A stretch of DNA of 64,000 nt, taken from assembly GCF_002812485.1 (NCBI RefSeq), contig NZ_CP025003.1, forward strand, positions 310,001-374,000, written 5' to 3'. This document shows positions 21,513-31,070 of the stretch, piece by piece; the stretch's first letter is position 1; the number at the start of each line of letters is the position of its first letter. Origin of the DNA: Dickeya fangzhongdai (GTDB lineage Bacteria; Pseudomonadota; Gammaproteobacteria; Enterobacterales; Enterobacteriaceae). Under the pieces are notes generated by a model, which was not told the origin of the DNA, ran no database searches, and saw nothing but the letters and a program-made list of their open reading frames with translations. Both the position numbers and the translations under genes were made by a program.

Positions 21513-22139
21513 ATGACTTTGCATCTTTGGCTGGTTTACCTCGGTGTGATCGCCGTGCTGATTGCCGTACCGGGTCCGTCGGCTTTGCTCAGTATGGCGC
21601 ATGGCCTGCGGTACGGGCAACGGCGCGCGCTGGCGACCATTCTGGGCGGCGCGACCGGCTCGCTGGTGCTGATGACGGCGTCCGCGCTGGGGCTGGGCGC
21701 GATTCTGGCGGCGTCGGCGACGGCGTTTCTGGCGCTGAAAGTGGTGGGCGCGCTCTACCTGATCTGGCTCGGCATTTCCGCCTGGCGGACACGGGAAAGC
21801 ACCCTGACGCCGTCAACTGAGGTGGATGAAGCGGCGCCGGGCGCGCTGGGTCTCTATCGTCACGGCTTTATGGTGGGGGTCAGCAATCCCAAAGACATCC
21901 TGTTCTTTGCCGCCCTGTTTCCCAATTTTATCGATACCAGCGCGCCGCAAGCCATGCAGTTCGCGCTGCTGGCGCTCACCTGGGTAGTGCTGGATTTCAG
22001 CATCATGTTTACTTACGCCTGCATGGGCCACCGGGTATCGGCGCTGTTTGCCCATCCGCGCCGCCTGCGGTTGTTCAACCGCGCCACCGGCACCCTGTTC
22101 ATTTTCGCCGGCTCCGCGCTGGTGGCGTCAACCAAATAA
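21513..22139 (+). CDS. LysE/RhtB-family amino acid exporter
   Basis: The 208-residue product is an inner-membrane exporter with about six helices. The N-terminal signature GVIAVLIAVPGPSALLSMAHG and the later GVSNPKDILFFAALFPNF are typical of LysE/RhtB translocators, which export amino acids or homoserine lactones. The substrate cannot be read from sequence. The ATG at 21513 follows GGAAGACAG. It is transcribed away from the DUF1543 gene and towards darP. Confidence 0.88.
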   Translation: MTLHLWLVYLGVIAVLIAVPGPSALLSMAHGLRYGQRRALATILGGATGSLVLMTASALGLGAILAASATAFLALKVVGALYLIWLGISAWRTRESTLTPSTEVDEAAPGALGLYRHGFMVGVSNPKDILFFAALFPNFIDTSAPQAMQFALLALTWVVLDFSIMFTYACMGHRVSALFAHPRRLRLFNRATGTLFIFAGSALVASTK

Positions 22140-22144
22140 AAAAT

Positions 22145-22162
22145 AGGCACCGTAAGGTGCCT
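22145..22162 (-). terminator. Terminator of darP
   Basis: The 7-base-pair stem AGGCACC / GGTGCCT closes a four-base loop and, read on the minus strand, is followed by ATTTTTTATT. It lies nine bases past the darP stop and six bases from the stop of the convergent exporter gene. Confidence 0.8.
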
Positions 22163-22170
22163 GCCTGACA

Positions 22171-22719
22171 TTACTCGGCTTCCGCCAGTTCGCGCAGATA
22201 CTGGAAAATCTGCCGGGCCGACTTGGACGGCTTGTTGGCGGCTTTTTCTTTCTGGGCGTTACGCACCAGCGAGCGCAGCTGCTGGCGATCGGCCTGCGGA
22301 TAAAGTGCGAGGATGTCTGGAATCGCGCCGTCGCCTTCAGTCACCAACCGGTCGCGCAACTGCTCCAGTTTGTGGAACAGCGACACCTGCTGGTTGTGGC
22401 GGTTGCGCAGCTTGTCCAGCGCGGTCTGGATTGGCTCCGGGTCGCGGGCGCGCAGCATCTTGCCAATCAGCTGCAACTGACGGCGGCGGCCTTCCTTGGT
22501 GATGCGCTGCGCCAGTTCAATCGCGGCACGCAGGTCTTCATCCAGCGGGATGCGCTCCAGCGCGTTCTTACCCAGCTCAACCAGCTCGGTGCCCAGCGCT
22601 TTCAGGGCTTCAGCATCGCGTTTGATTTCGCTTTTGCTGACCCAAATTATCTCTTCGTCTTCATCGTCCTGGCTGGCGTCCGGGACGTCATCCTGCCAGT
22701 CTTCGGGATGTTTGTTCAT
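22171..22719 (-). CDS. darP: Ribosome biogenesis factor DarP (YjgA)
   Basis: DarP (DUF615) helps the late maturation of the 50S subunit around the peptidyl-transferase centre. The 182-residue product is highly charged, with an acidic N-terminus ([19 protein letters not shown]) followed by the conserved helical core [19 protein letters not shown] and [13 protein letters not shown]. The length matches E. coli YjgA (183). It is divergent from pmbA, the same neighbour as in E. coli. Confidence 0.94.
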   Translation of the reverse strand: MNKHPEDWQDDVPDASQDDEDEEIIWVSKSEIKRDAEALKALGTELVELGKNALERIPLDEDLRAAIELAQRITKEGRRRQLQLIGKMLRARDPEPIQTALDKLRNRHNQQVSLFHKLEQLRDRLVTEGDGAIPDILALYPQADRQQLRSLVRNAQKEKAANKPSKSARQIFQYLRELAEAE

Positions 22720-22909
22720 CGTGGCTCCCCAATAAAAGAGGCTGATCCTATCAGGTTATGGGCTTTGTGCGAAATTGTCCGCCGATCCTGTTAGACTCAA
22801 TCACAGGCTACCTCATTTTACGTCTGAGGTAAGGTGACGAATAGCAGGCGGACAGCATTCGTTGCATCATGGATTATCTGAATGTTTTCTCACTCATTAT
22901 GGCAAATCG

Positions 22910-24250
22910 ATGACAATAATCACTCAGGTTGCAGAACAGCGTAAAGTGCTGGAACAGGCGGTATCGCAGGCGCTGGAATTGGCCCGTGCCGGTTCTGATG
23001 CGGCGGAAGTTGCCGTCACGAAAACAACGGGGATCAGCGTCAGCTCCCGGTATGGTGAAGTTGAAAACGTCGAATTCAATAGTGACGGTGCGCTCGGTAT
23101 TACCGTCTACTATCAACAGCGCAAGGGCAGCGCGTCGTCCACCGATATGAGCCCGGACGCCATTGCCCGCACGGTGCAGGCGGCGCTGGATATTGCCCGT
23201 TACACCTCGGTTGACCCATGCTCTGGCCCGGCGGATAAGGATCTGCTGGCGTTTGAGGCGCCGGATCTGGACTTGTTCCACCCGGCGGAGCTGGACGCCG
23301 ATCGCGGCATCGAACTGGCCGCCGCCGCTGAACAGGCGGCGCTGAAAGCCGACAAACGCATTACCAATACCGAAGGCGGCAGTTTCAACAGCCACTATGG
23401 CATCAAGGTGTTCGGCAACAGCCACGGTATGCTGCAAAGCTACTGCTCCAGCCGCCACTCCATGTCGGTCAGCGTGATTGCCGAGCACAACGGCGAGATG
23501 GAGCGCGATTACGCCTACACCATCGGCCGCGCGCTGGGCGATCTGAGCTCGCCGGCGTGGGTTGGGGAAGAGTGCGCCCGCCGTACGCTGGCGCGCCTGT
23601 CGCCGCGTAAACTGGCCACCATGGAAGCGCCGGTGATGTTCTCCGCCGAAGTGGCGACCGGGTTGTTCGGTCATCTGGTCGGCGCCATCAGCGGCAGCAG
23701 CGTCTACCGTAAATCCACCTTCCTGCTGGATAGCCTCGGCAAACAGATTCTGCCGGAATGGCTGACCATTCAGGAACTGCCGCATTTGCGTAAAGGGCTG
23801 GCGTCCACCCCGTTCGACAGCGAAGGCGTTCGCACCGAGCAGCGCGATATCGTCAAAGACGGCGTATTGCAAACCTGGCTGTTGACCACGTATGCCGGTC
23901 GTAAACTGGGCATGAAGAGCACCGGCCATGCCGGCGGGATTCATAACTGGCGTATTGCCGGGCGCGGGCTGGATTTTGACGGCATGCTGAAGGAAATGGG
24001 CACCGGCTTGCTGGTCACCAGCCTGATGGGGCAAGGCGTGAGCGCGGTAACCGGGGATTATTCCCGCGGCGCGGCCGGATTCTGGGTGGAGAACGGCGAA
24101 ATTCAGTATCCGGTGAGCGAAATCACCATCGCCGGCAACCTGAAAGATATGCTGCGCAACATGGTGACCATCGGTGATGATATCGAAACGCGCAGCAACA
24201 TCCAGTGCGGCTCGGTCTTGTTGCCGTCGATGAAGATTGCCGGGGTATAA
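22910..24250 (+). CDS. pmbA: Metalloprotease PmbA (TldE)
   Basis: PmbA is the non-catalytic half of the TldD/TldE protease, needed for processing of microcin B17 and some RiPP peptides. The 446-residue product matches E. coli PmbA (450) throughout, for example [40 protein letters not shown] and [20 protein letters not shown] (residues about 380-400). It lacks the HExxxH motif, as expected of TldE. The start at 22910 has only a weak ribosome site; no alternative fits the family better. Confidence 0.95.
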   Translation: MTIITQVAEQRKVLEQAVSQALELARAGSDAAEVAVTKTTGISVSSRYGEVENVEFNSDGALGITVYYQQRKGSASSTDMSPDAIARTVQAALDIARYTSVDPCSGPADKDLLAFEAPDLDLFHPAELDADRGIELAAAAEQAALKADKRITNTEGGSFNSHYGIKVFGNSHGMLQSYCSSRHSMSVSVIAEHNGEMERDYAYTIGRALGDLSSPAWVGEECARRTLARLSPRKLATMEAPVMFSAEVATGLFGHLVGAISGSSVYRKSTFLLDSLGKQILPEWLTIQELPHLRKGLASTPFDSEGVRTEQRDIVKDGVLQTWLLTTYAGRKLGMKSTGHAGGIHNWRIAGRGLDFDGMLKEMGTGLLVTSLMGQGVSAVTGDYSRGAAGFWVENGEIQYPVSEITIAGNLKDMLRNMVTIGDDIETRSNIQCGSVLLPSMKIAGV

Positions 24251-24270
24251 GTTTTATTTTCAATGACATT

Positions 24271-24295
24271 GACTGCCCGGATCTTCAGGGCAGTC
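24271..24295. terminator. Hairpin between the convergent genes pmbA and rnk
   Basis: A perfect 8-base-pair stem (GACTGCCC / GGGCAGTC) with a nine-base loop lies between the two stops. Neither strand has a T-run after it, so it may act as a weak bidirectional terminator or an mRNA 3'-end stabiliser. Confidence 0.5.
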
Positions 24296-24309
24296 GCATG
24301 TCGCCGTTA

Positions 24310-24720
24310 TCAGCGGTGGTATTCACCCGCCGCTTCCGGCTGGTAGAGCAGTTCCATCACTTCAATCCGCGTTTCTTCGCCATTCGGCAACGGCCAGGCA
24401 ATGCTGTTGCCGACGTGCATGCCGAGCAGTGCGGCGCCCAGCGGCGCCATGACCGAAATCTGCTCCCGGCTGTCTTTAAGGCTGGCCGGATAGACCAGCG
24501 TGCGGATATGTTCTTCCGTCGTGAGCAGGTCGCGGAACCGAACCCGGCTGTTCATGGTGACTACATCAGCCGGAATCTCGACCGGCTGGACGATATCCGC
24601 CCGATCCAGTTCTTCGCTCAGGGCCTGAGCCACCTCTGTATCGGCAAAAGCGGGTTGCTCCAGCAGCGCATCCAGGCGTTCGGCATCCAGCTCGCTAATC
24701 GTCAGGTGCGGTTTATCCAT
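24310..24720 (-). CDS. rnk: Nucleoside diphosphate kinase regulator Rnk
   Basis: Rnk is a GreA/GreB-like protein that binds RNA polymerase and influences nucleoside diphosphate kinase. The 136-residue product equals the E. coli length, with an N-terminal short coiled coil ([18 protein letters not shown]) and a C-terminal FKBP-like domain ([32 protein letters not shown]). The ATG at 24720 follows a GGAGAGAC ribosome site. The frame stays open upstream but the added residues are Cys-rich and unlike the family. Confidence 0.93.
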   Translation of the reverse strand: MDKPHLTISELDAERLDALLEQPAFADTEVAQALSEELDRADIVQPVEIPADVVTMNSRVRFRDLLTTEEHIRTLVYPASLKDSREQISVMAPLGAALLGMHVGNSIAWPLPNGEETRIEVMELLYQPEAAGEYHR

Positions 24721-24818
24721 ATGTCTCTCCAGTTTTTGCAATAGCAGATAACAACACCCCCGCCGCGAAGGGCAGGGGCATAAGTTAATCTGATGGTAGC
24801 AGGGATGTCGAGAACTTA

Positions 24819-24893
24819 CCGCATAAAAACTCGCCGCATAAAAGCCGACTACAGAAAAACCTACCACATAAAAACTGACCGCAGAAAAAGGAA
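24819..24893. repeat. Degenerate tandem repeat, five 15-bp units
   Basis: Five consecutive 15-base units, consensus CCGCATAAAAACTGA, start at 24819, 24834, 24849, 24864 and 24879. They keep the CxCAxAAAA core and vary elsewhere. The array lies between the rnk start and the npr stop. Because the unit is a multiple of three, one frame reads as five similar basic pentapeptides, which I take as a by-product rather than a gene. Confidence 0.85.
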
Positions 24894-24943
24894 GCGCGCG
24901 GGATCACGAGGCGACTTGCGTCAGCAGGAGCCGCCCCGGCAGA

Positions 24944-25216
24944 TTAATCCTCGTCAAACCCGGCTTCAAACAGCTGAATGACCGCCGCCAGCGCCTGTTC
25001 TTCATCCGGGCCGGTGACTTCCACTTCGATATGGCGCCCTTTGGCCGAATCCAGCATCAGCATGGCGATGACGCTGCTGGCGTCGGCTTCGGTGCCGCTT
25101 TCGTTGCGTAGCAACACCGCGGCGTCAAAGCTTTGCACCAACTCGAACAGTTTCATGGCCGGGCGGGCGTGCATCCCCAGACGGTTTGTCACTTCAACGG
25201 TTTGCCTGACGGTCAT
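24944..25216 (-). CDS. npr: Phosphocarrier protein NPr of the nitrogen PTS
   Basis: NPr (PtsO) is the HPr-like carrier that passes phosphate from EI-Ntr (PtsP) to EIIA-Ntr (PtsN). The 90-residue product equals the usual length, with the phosphorylated histidine at residue 16 in [13 protein letters not shown] and the [22 protein letters not shown] block. The ATG at 25216 overlaps the rapZ stop by four bases (ATGA), so the two are translationally coupled. Confidence 0.96.
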   Translation of the reverse strand: MTVRQTVEVTNRLGMHARPAMKLFELVQSFDAAVLLRNESGTEADASSVIAMLMLDSAKGRHIEVEVTGPDEEQALAAVIQLFEAGFDED

Positions 25217-26067
25217 GATTTGCGTTTTTCCAGCGTACGGTGGCGTGACTGCACGTTTTTGCCACGGGAGCGAAAGTAATCCGCCAGTTGCTCGGCGATG
25301 TAGACCGAGCGGTGTTTCCCGCCGGTACAACCGATCGCGACGGTAAGATAGCTGCGGTTGTTGGTTTCCAGCATCGGCAGCCACAGTTCCAGGTAGCTGC
25401 GGGTCTGGTAGATGAAGTTGTGGACTTCGGTGTGCCTGTCGAGAAACGCGGCCACCGGTTTATCCAGACCCGTCATCGGGCGCAGTTTCGGGTCCCAGTG
25501 CGGGTTAGGCAGGAAACGCACGTCAAACACGTAATCCGCATCAATCGGGATGCCGTGCTTGTAGCCGAATGACTCGAATACCATAGTCAGCTCGCGCTCG
25601 CGTTTACCCAGTAAACGGGTACGCAGCATTTCCGCCAGCTCGTGCACCGACATCTCCGAGGTATCGATGATCAGATCGGCGCGCGAGCGCAGCGGCTCCA
25701 GCAGATCGTTTTCTTCATCGATAGCGCTTTCCAGCGACAGGTTTTTGCTGGAGAGCGGATGCAGGCGGCGGGTGTCGCTGTAACGCCGAATCAGCGTATT
25801 GCGATCGGCGTCCAAAAACAGCAGTTGGGGAGAGAAGCTCTGGGGCAGGCGGGTCAGGGCATGTTCCAGCACTTCCGGCGTTTCCGGCAGGTTGCGCACG
25901 TCAATGCTGACCGCCGCGGAGATATTCCGTTCCGCCAGCGTGTGCGCCAGCTCGGGCAACAACACCACCGGCAGGTTATCCACACAATAGAAACCCATGT
26001 CTTCCAGCGCGCGCAGGGCTACGGATTTCCCCGAACCTGAACGACCACTGACAATCATCAGCACCAT
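25213..26067 (-). CDS. rapZ: RNase adapter protein RapZ
   Basis: RapZ binds the small RNA GlmZ and hands it to RNase E, thereby controlling glucosamine-6-phosphate synthase and the supply of cell-wall precursors. The 284-residue product has a Walker A motif GRSGSGKS at residues 8-15, the [10 protein letters not shown] block, and the C-terminal RNA- and metabolite-binding domain with [13 protein letters not shown] followed by a basic tail ending LEKRKS. It lies between ptsN and npr in the rpoN operon. Confidence 0.97.
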   Translation of the reverse strand: MVLMIVSGRSGSGKSVALRALEDMGFYCVDNLPVVLLPELAHTLAERNISAAVSIDVRNLPETPEVLEHALTRLPQSFSPQLLFLDADRNTLIRRYSDTRRLHPLSSKNLSLESAIDEENDLLEPLRSRADLIIDTSEMSVHELAEMLRTRLLGKRERELTMVFESFGYKHGIPIDADYVFDVRFLPNPHWDPKLRPMTGLDKPVAAFLDRHTEVHNFIYQTRSYLELWLPMLETNNRSYLTVAIGCTGGKHRSVYIAEQLADYFRSRGKNVQSRHRTLEKRKS

Positions 26068-26215
26068 CTGACGACTCCCCCCTGGCAGCGGGATGGTGAA
26101 TGTCCACCGCCACAGTTAGCTAACTTCGTTTTCCCGGCCGGGCCGGCATCCTGTCAGGCTCGCGCCTGCTGTTACGTGCGTTGTGGATAGCAACCGAAAC
26201 CGGCGCCGCCAGCCG

Positions 26216-26704
26216 TCAGGGCTGGTCGGACAGATCCGCTTCCGTCATGATCTGATACAGCTCTTCATCGCTTTGAGCGGCGCGCAGCCGCTTACACACG
26301 GTTTTATCCGCCAGCCGTTTGGCGACGAGCGACAAAGTATGTAAATGGGTTTTACATTGTTCAGTGGGAACCAGCAAGGCAAAAAGCAGATCGACCGGCT
26401 GGTTGTCGATGGCGTCAAAAGCGATCGGCTGCTCCAACTGGATAAAGACGCCGACCGCGCCCAGCGTATTCTCGTCTTCCAGCTTGCCGTGCGGAATGGC
26501 GATGCCATTGCCGATACCGGTGCTGCCCATGCGTTCCCGGGTCAGAATCGCTTCAAACACCATCTGCGGCGGCAGGTTGAGCTGTCTGGCGGCCAGTTCA
26601 CTGATGATTTCCAGTGCGCGCTTTTTGCTCTGACAGTGGACGGCGCTACGCGTGCACTCCTTACGGAGAACGGCGCTAAGTTGCATAACGGGCTCGTTGT
26701 TCAT
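26216..26704 (-). CDS. ptsN: PTS IIA-like nitrogen regulatory protein PtsN (EIIA-Ntr)
   Basis: PtsN is the output protein of the nitrogen PTS and adjusts potassium transport and other processes according to its phosphorylation state. The 162-residue product has the active-site histidine at residue 72 in NGIAIPHGK and the preceding ILTRERMGSTGIG. The ATG at 26704 matches the family; a GTG at 26725 in the same frame has AAGG five bases upstream and cannot be excluded. A gap of 148 bases without a gene separates it from rapZ. Confidence 0.95.
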   Translation of the reverse strand: MNNEPVMQLSAVLRKECTRSAVHCQSKKRALEIISELAARQLNLPPQMVFEAILTRERMGSTGIGNGIAIPHGKLEDENTLGAVGVFIQLEQPIAFDAIDNQPVDLLFALLVPTEQCKTHLHTLSLVAKRLADKTVCKRLRAAQSDEELYQIMTEADLSDQP

Positions 26705-26796
26705 GATACGTTCACTTAACGACACTGTTGCCTTCGGTTACCGGCCCGCCATCATACAGCAGGCCGGTTGCTGTCCCTGCACCTGAAACGGCAAAA

Positions 26797-27084
26797 TCAG
26801 TGCTGTTTCAGTTTATCCTTATGTTTGTTTAACTGTCTTGCCAGCTTGTCGATCAACAGATCGATGGCGGCATACATATCATCCGCTTCCGATGTGGCAT
26901 GCAGCTCACCTCCGTTGACGTGGATGGTGGCATCCGCAATGTGCAGGATCTTTTCCACTTTCAATACCACGTACACCTGATTGATACGATCAAAGTATTG
27001 CTCAAGTTTGGCGAATTTTAAGGTCACGAATTCGCGCAGAGCATCCGTAATTTCGACGTGGTGTCCGGTAATGTTAAGCTGCAT
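26797..27084 (-). CDS. hpf: Ribosome hibernation promoting factor
   Basis: Hpf binds the 30S decoding region and turns 90S dimers into inactive 100S ribosomes in stationary phase. The 95-residue short-form protein begins MQLNITGHHVEITDALREFV, contains EKILHIADATIHVNGGELHA, and ends in a basic tail RQLNKHKDKLKQH, as expected of the E. coli-type short Hpf. AAGGAAGACGAT precedes the ATG. It follows rpoN by 24 bases. Confidence 0.96.
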   Translation of the reverse strand: MQLNITGHHVEITDALREFVTLKFAKLEQYFDRINQVYVVLKVEKILHIADATIHVNGGELHATSEADDMYAAIDLLIDKLARQLNKHKDKLKQH

Positions 27085-27108
27085 ATCGTCTTCCTTCTCA
27101 TGTAGGGG

Positions 27109-28542
27109 TCAAACCAGCTGTTTACGCTGGTTTGACGGCGGGATAGATAAAGACTCTCGATACTTGGCGACAGTACGGCGGGCCACAATGATTCCCTGTT
27201 CGGAAAGCAGTGTGGTCAGCTTGCTGTCGCTCAGCGGTTTAGCGGGGTTTTCCGCTGCAATGAGTTTCCTGACCAGCGCGCGGATAGCGGTGGATGACGC
27301 CTCGCCTCCGCTGTCGGTGTTGACGTGGCTGGAAAAGAAATACTTCAGCTCAAAAATACCGCGCGGACTGTGCAGAAATTTCTGGGTCGTTACGCGGGAA
27401 ATGGTGGACTCGTGCATGTCCACGGCCTGGGCGATATCCGCCAGCACCATGGGTTTCATGAATTCTTCGCCGTGTTCGAAGAACGCCTGCTGCTGTTCCA
27501 CAATACAGCGGGTCACCTTCAACAGGGTATCGTTACGGCTTTCCAGGCTCTTGATGAGCCAGCGGGCTTCCTGCAGATGACTGCGGATGAACTGGCCGTC
27601 GCTGTCGTTGCGCGCGCTGCTGCCGAGCGCGGCGTACTGCTGGTTGATCTGCAGCCGCGGCACGCTGTCGGTGTTGAGTTCCACCGTCCAGTGGCCTTGC
27701 ATCTTGCGCACCAGCACATCCGGAATGACATACTCGGATTCGCCGGTGTTGATCGACTGCCCTGGGCGCGGATCCAGCGACTGGATTAACGCCAGCGCTT
27801 CTTTCAGCACCTCCTCCTTGAGACGGCTGGTACGAATCAGGGTGCGGAAGTCATGGTTGGCGAGCAGGTCGAGGTATTCGCTGACGATGAGCCTGGCTTC
27901 GGCCAGACGGGGAATGTCATTGTCGAACTGCGATAGCTGCACCAGCAGGCATTCGCGCAAATCGCGGGCGGCTACGCCGACAGGGTCAAAACGCTGTACG
28001 CGCTTGAGCACCGCTTCCACTTCTTCCATCGTCACATCGTCATTACCGATGCTGTCGCGGATATCGTCCAGCGACACGGTCAGATAGCCGGTATTGTCCA
28101 CCGCGTCCACGATAGACGTGGCGATGGCGGAATCGGTGTCGGAAAACGGCGTCAGTTCCACCTGCCACATCAGGTAATCCTGTAGCGTCTGGGTGGTTTC
28201 GCCCTGATAGACAGGCAGCTCTTCGTCGCGGTAGTCAGTACTGGTGCCGGACGGCGTGCCGGCGGTGTAGATTTCATCCCAGGCGGCGTCGAGCGGCAGC
28301 TCGTCGGGCATCTCCTTCTGCTCCAGCGCCTCGCGGGTATCCAGCGTTTCGCTGTCGCTGCTTTCCTGGGTTTCCACTTCGTCATGAATATCGGCTTGCT
28401 CCAGCAACGGGTTGCTTTCCAGCGCCTGTTGGATTTCCTGCTGGAGTTCAAGCGTGGACAACTGCAGCAGGCGGATGGCCTGCTGTAACTGCGGTGTCAT
28501 AGCCAGTTGCTGGCTGAGCCTGAGTTGCAAACCTTGCTTCAT
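27109..28542 (-). CDS. rpoN: RNA polymerase sigma-54 factor
   Basis: RpoN directs RNA polymerase to -24/-12 promoters and needs enhancer-binding activators. The 477-residue product has the N-terminal activator-interaction region ([21 protein letters not shown]), an acidic region II (residues about 50-110, rich in E, D, S), the core-binding domain, the helix-turn-helix near residue 370 and the RpoN box [10 protein letters not shown] near residue 455. In Dickeya and Pectobacterium sigma-54 drives hrpL and so type III secretion; that is knowledge of relatives. It is followed by hpf, ptsN, rapZ and npr. Confidence 0.97.
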   Translation of the reverse strand: MKQGLQLRLSQQLAMTPQLQQAIRLLQLSTLELQQEIQQALESNPLLEQADIHDEVETQESSDSETLDTREALEQKEMPDELPLDAAWDEIYTAGTPSGTSTDYRDEELPVYQGETTQTLQDYLMWQVELTPFSDTDSAIATSIVDAVDNTGYLTVSLDDIRDSIGNDDVTMEEVEAVLKRVQRFDPVGVAARDLRECLLVQLSQFDNDIPRLAEARLIVSEYLDLLANHDFRTLIRTSRLKEEVLKEALALIQSLDPRPGQSINTGESEYVIPDVLVRKMQGHWTVELNTDSVPRLQINQQYAALGSSARNDSDGQFIRSHLQEARWLIKSLESRNDTLLKVTRCIVEQQQAFFEHGEEFMKPMVLADIAQAVDMHESTISRVTTQKFLHSPRGIFELKYFFSSHVNTDSGGEASSTAIRALVRKLIAAENPAKPLSDSKLTTLLSEQGIIVARRTVAKYRESLSIPPSNQRKQLV

Positions 28543-28591
28543 AACGCGCGCTAACTTCCTTTTTGAATGATCAACCTAAAACATGACGTTA

Positions 28592-29317
28592 TCAGAGTCG
28601 GAAGCCTTCGCCCAGATAGACTCGTTTTACCTGCTCATTCGCCAGTATATCCATCGGTGAGCCGTGGGCAATAAGCTGGCCCTGACTAACGATATAAGCG
28701 CGTTCACAGACATCGAGCGTTTCGCGAACGTTATGGTCGGTAATCAACACGCCCAGCCCGCTATCGCGCAGATGCTCAATGATTTTCTTGATATCGATGA
28801 CCGAAATCGGGTCTACCCCTGCAAAGGGTTCGTCCAGCAGGATGAATTTGGGGTTAGCGGCCAGCGCCCGGGCGATTTCCACCCGGCGGCGCTCGCCACC
28901 GGACAGCGATTGTCCCAAACTATCGCGCAGGTGAACAATATGAAACTCTTCCATCAGTTCGTTGGCGCGATCCTGCTGCTGTTCACGGGTCAGATCTTTT
29001 CTGATTTCCAGCACCGCCATCAGGTTGTCGTAGACGCTCAGACGCCGGAAAATCGAGGCTTCCTGCGGCAGGTAACCGATGCCGCGGCGGGCGCGATCGT
29101 GCAGCGGCAGCAGGCTGATGTCCTCATCGTCGATCACGATGCGGCCTTCGTCGCGCGGGACGATACCGACAACCATATAAAAGGTGGTGGTCTTGCCGGC
29201 CCCGTTGGGCCCGAGCAGCCCGACGATTTCGCCTGAATTCACATTCAGGCTGACGTTTTCCACCACTTTGCGGCCTTTATACGCCTTGGCCAGATTTTCG
29301 GCGATTAGTGTTGCCAT
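28592..29317 (-). CDS. lptB: LPS export ABC transporter ATPase LptB
   Basis: LptB powers LPS extraction from the inner membrane with LptFG. The 241-residue product has Walker [10 protein letters not shown] (residues 36-44), the Q-loop [11 protein letters not shown], the signature [15 protein letters not shown] and Walker [14 protein letters not shown]. It starts 15 bases after lptA, and the next gene down is rpoN after 49 bases. Confidence 0.97.
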   Translation of the reverse strand: MATLIAENLAKAYKGRKVVENVSLNVNSGEIVGLLGPNGAGKTTTFYMVVGIVPRDEGRIVIDDEDISLLPLHDRARRGIGYLPQEASIFRRLSVYDNLMAVLEIRKDLTREQQQDRANELMEEFHIVHLRDSLGQSLSGGERRRVEIARALAANPKFILLDEPFAGVDPISVIDIKKIIEHLRDSGLGVLITDHNVRETLDVCERAYIVSQGQLIAHGSPMDILANEQVKRVYLGEGFRL

Positions 29318-29332
29318 GGGTTAGCGCGTTAC

Positions 29333-29911
29333 TCACTGTTGTTTGGTGGGCTTGCCGGTGTTGCCGCTGGGCTTGGCGCCGTTCTGGGTGCCTTTGTCCT
29401 GCAACTGCGTCGGGACCAGCACGGTGGTGACTCGTTTGCCTTTGTCGCTGAACGCTTCCATCTGCTGCTGTTGCACCAGATAGGTGATGCGGTCGCCCTT
29501 AACGTTGCTGTCCAGCTGTTCCAGATAGGCGTCGCCGGTCAGAATAACCAGCTGCTTGTCCATTTCGTAACGCATCTTCTGAGAATGGCCTTTGACCGGC
29601 TTGCCGTTGTCCTGCATCTGATAAAAGGTGGCCGGGTTGCCGTAGCCTTCGATCACTTCATGGCCCTGTTGGCCGTTAGGACGGGTGACCACGACCTTGT
29701 CGGCCTGCGCTTTTATCGATCCCTGCGTGACGATAACGTTGCCGGTGAACGTCACCACGTTGCCCTGCATGTCCAACGCCTGCTGATCGGAGGTGATGTG
29801 GATGGGTTGATCGGTGTCGCCGGTCAGCGCCAGTGCCGGAATACTGACGGCAAAAAGCGAGCTGGCGATCAGGATGCTGTGTAAGACATTAATTTTTTGG
29901 TTGGATTTCAT
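29333..29911 (-). CDS. lptA: LPS periplasmic bridge protein LptA
   Basis: LptA polymerises into the beta-jellyroll bridge that carries LPS across the periplasm. The 192-residue product has a signal peptide ending PALA at about residue 28 and the OstA-like repeats PIHITSDQQALDMQGNVVTF and VTQGSIKAQADKVVV. The C-terminal about 25 residues are polar and Gly/Asn/Lys-rich. The start overlaps the end of lptC by 23 bases. Confidence 0.96.
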   Translation of the reverse strand: MKSNQKINVLHSILIASSLFAVSIPALALTGDTDQPIHITSDQQALDMQGNVVTFTGNVIVTQGSIKAQADKVVVTRPNGQQGHEVIEGYGNPATFYQMQDNGKPVKGHSQKMRYEMDKQLVILTGDAYLEQLDSNVKGDRITYLVQQQQMEAFSDKGKRVTTVLVPTQLQDKGTQNGAKPSGNTGKPTKQQ

Positions 29912-30458
29912 AATAGGATTTTACCTTATCGATCAGCTCAGCGGTTTTGCTGCGCAGATTTCCGCGCATTTTCAATCCGTTAGAAGTAAAGTTGACACCG
30001 TACAGGGTGACTTCGTCATCCGACGTCACGTCCTGCGTAACCAGATTTATCTGCGCATTATCCGTTTTAATCCGCTCCAGTTGCGAGTCGTTGGTCAGGC
30101 TGTTGACTTCGACATGACCGTACAGATACAGCATGCGATCTTTCGTCAGTTTGGCGCGATCGGCCCGTACCGACCAGGTGGCGACGGCTTGTTCATTGAA
30201 CATGGTCGCCACCGGCTGGGTAAACCAGCTTACCTGGTCGGCGTTGTAGTGCTCCGCTTTTTCGGCCACCAGCTTGTAGCTCAGCTTTCCGGTCGGGTCA
30301 TACACCACGGTAATGTTTTTCTGCATGGTATAGGCCGGATCGTTATTCTGCACTTCCGTCGGCCCGTTTCCCGCACGCTGGTTTGTCAGATTTAACCCGA
30401 TCAGCACCAACGCAATCAATGCCAGCAACAGCGTTAGCCAGCGTTTTGTTTTACTCAT
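29889..30458 (-). CDS. lptC: LPS export protein LptC
   Basis: LptC is a bitopic membrane protein that passes LPS from LptB2FG to LptA. The 189-residue product has one N-terminal helix (about residues 7-26) and a beta-jellyroll domain with KLSYKLVAEKAEHYNADQVSWF (residues about 57-78) and VTQDVTSDDEVTLYG. It overlaps kdsC by four bases (ATGA) and lptA by 23, a tightly coupled kdsC-lptC-lptA-lptB set. Confidence 0.96.
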   Translation of the reverse strand: MSKTKRWLTLLLALIALVLIGLNLTNQRAGNGPTEVQNNDPAYTMQKNITVVYDPTGKLSYKLVAEKAEHYNADQVSWFTQPVATMFNEQAVATWSVRADRAKLTKDRMLYLYGHVEVNSLTNDSQLERIKTDNAQINLVTQDVTSDDEVTLYGVNFTSNGLKMRGNLRSKTAELIDKVKSYYEIQPKN

Positions 30459-31021
30459 ATCGACAGCCCTTTGGCGAAATCCAGTTTACCCTGCGCCAGC
30501 AAAATAAGATCGCAAATCTCTCTGACCGCGCCGCGGCCGCCGGCAATGCGCGTCACATAGTGCGCGTTGGGCAGCAGCAACGGATGGGCGTCGGCTACCG
30601 CGACGCTCAGCCCTGTCTCGGCCATCACCGGCCAGTCGATCAGATCATCGCCGATGTAGGCAACCTGGCTGGCGGTGAGCGACAGTGTATCCAACAGCTC
30701 GCGGAAGGCCAAAAGCTTATCCGATTGTCCCTGATAAAGATGGCGGATACCCAGCGTCTGGCAGCGGTCGACCAGCAGCTGCGACGAACGGCCGGTGATA
30801 ATCGCCACGTCGATGTCGGACGTCAGCAGGCAGCGAATACCGTAGCCGTCGCGTACGTTGAAGGCTTTGAGTTCTTCGCCCTGATTTCCCATGTAGATCA
30901 GGCCGTCGGAAAGTACCCCGTCGACATCGCAGATTAACAGACGTATATCACGGGCGCGTTGCATCACCTGGGTATCGACAGGCCCGTAACAGGTATCGGT
31001 TTGCGGCCGGATTTCACTCAT
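30455..31021 (-). CDS. kdsC: 3-deoxy-D-manno-octulosonate 8-phosphate phosphatase
   Basis: KdsC removes phosphate from Kdo-8-phosphate, giving Kdo for the LPS inner core. The 188-residue HAD-family product has motif I DVDGVLSDG with the nucleophile and acid aspartates at residues 32 and 34, motif II IITGRSS, and motif III AYIGDDLIDWPVM. Length and motifs match E. coli KdsC. Confidence 0.96.
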   Translation of the reverse strand: MSEIRPQTDTCYGPVDTQVMQRARDIRLLICDVDGVLSDGLIYMGNQGEELKAFNVRDGYGIRCLLTSDIDVAIITGRSSQLLVDRCQTLGIRHLYQGQSDKLLAFRELLDTLSLTASQVAYIGDDLIDWPVMAETGLSVAVADAHPLLLPNAHYVTRIAGGRGAVREICDLILLAQGKLDFAKGLSI

Positions 31022-31070
31022 TCACACATATCCTTGGTTTTTCATTCTGCGTTGTACGCACGTCGCCGGT

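Noticed and set aside
22874..24034. A 386-codon open frame on the minus strand opposite pmbA
   Set aside because: Mirror frame of a well-conserved gene, Arg/Gln/His-rich, no domain.
24793..24981. A 62-codon open frame with five basic pentapeptide-like repeats
   Set aside because: The repeats follow from the 15-base DNA unit. There is no ribosome site, and it runs antisense into npr.
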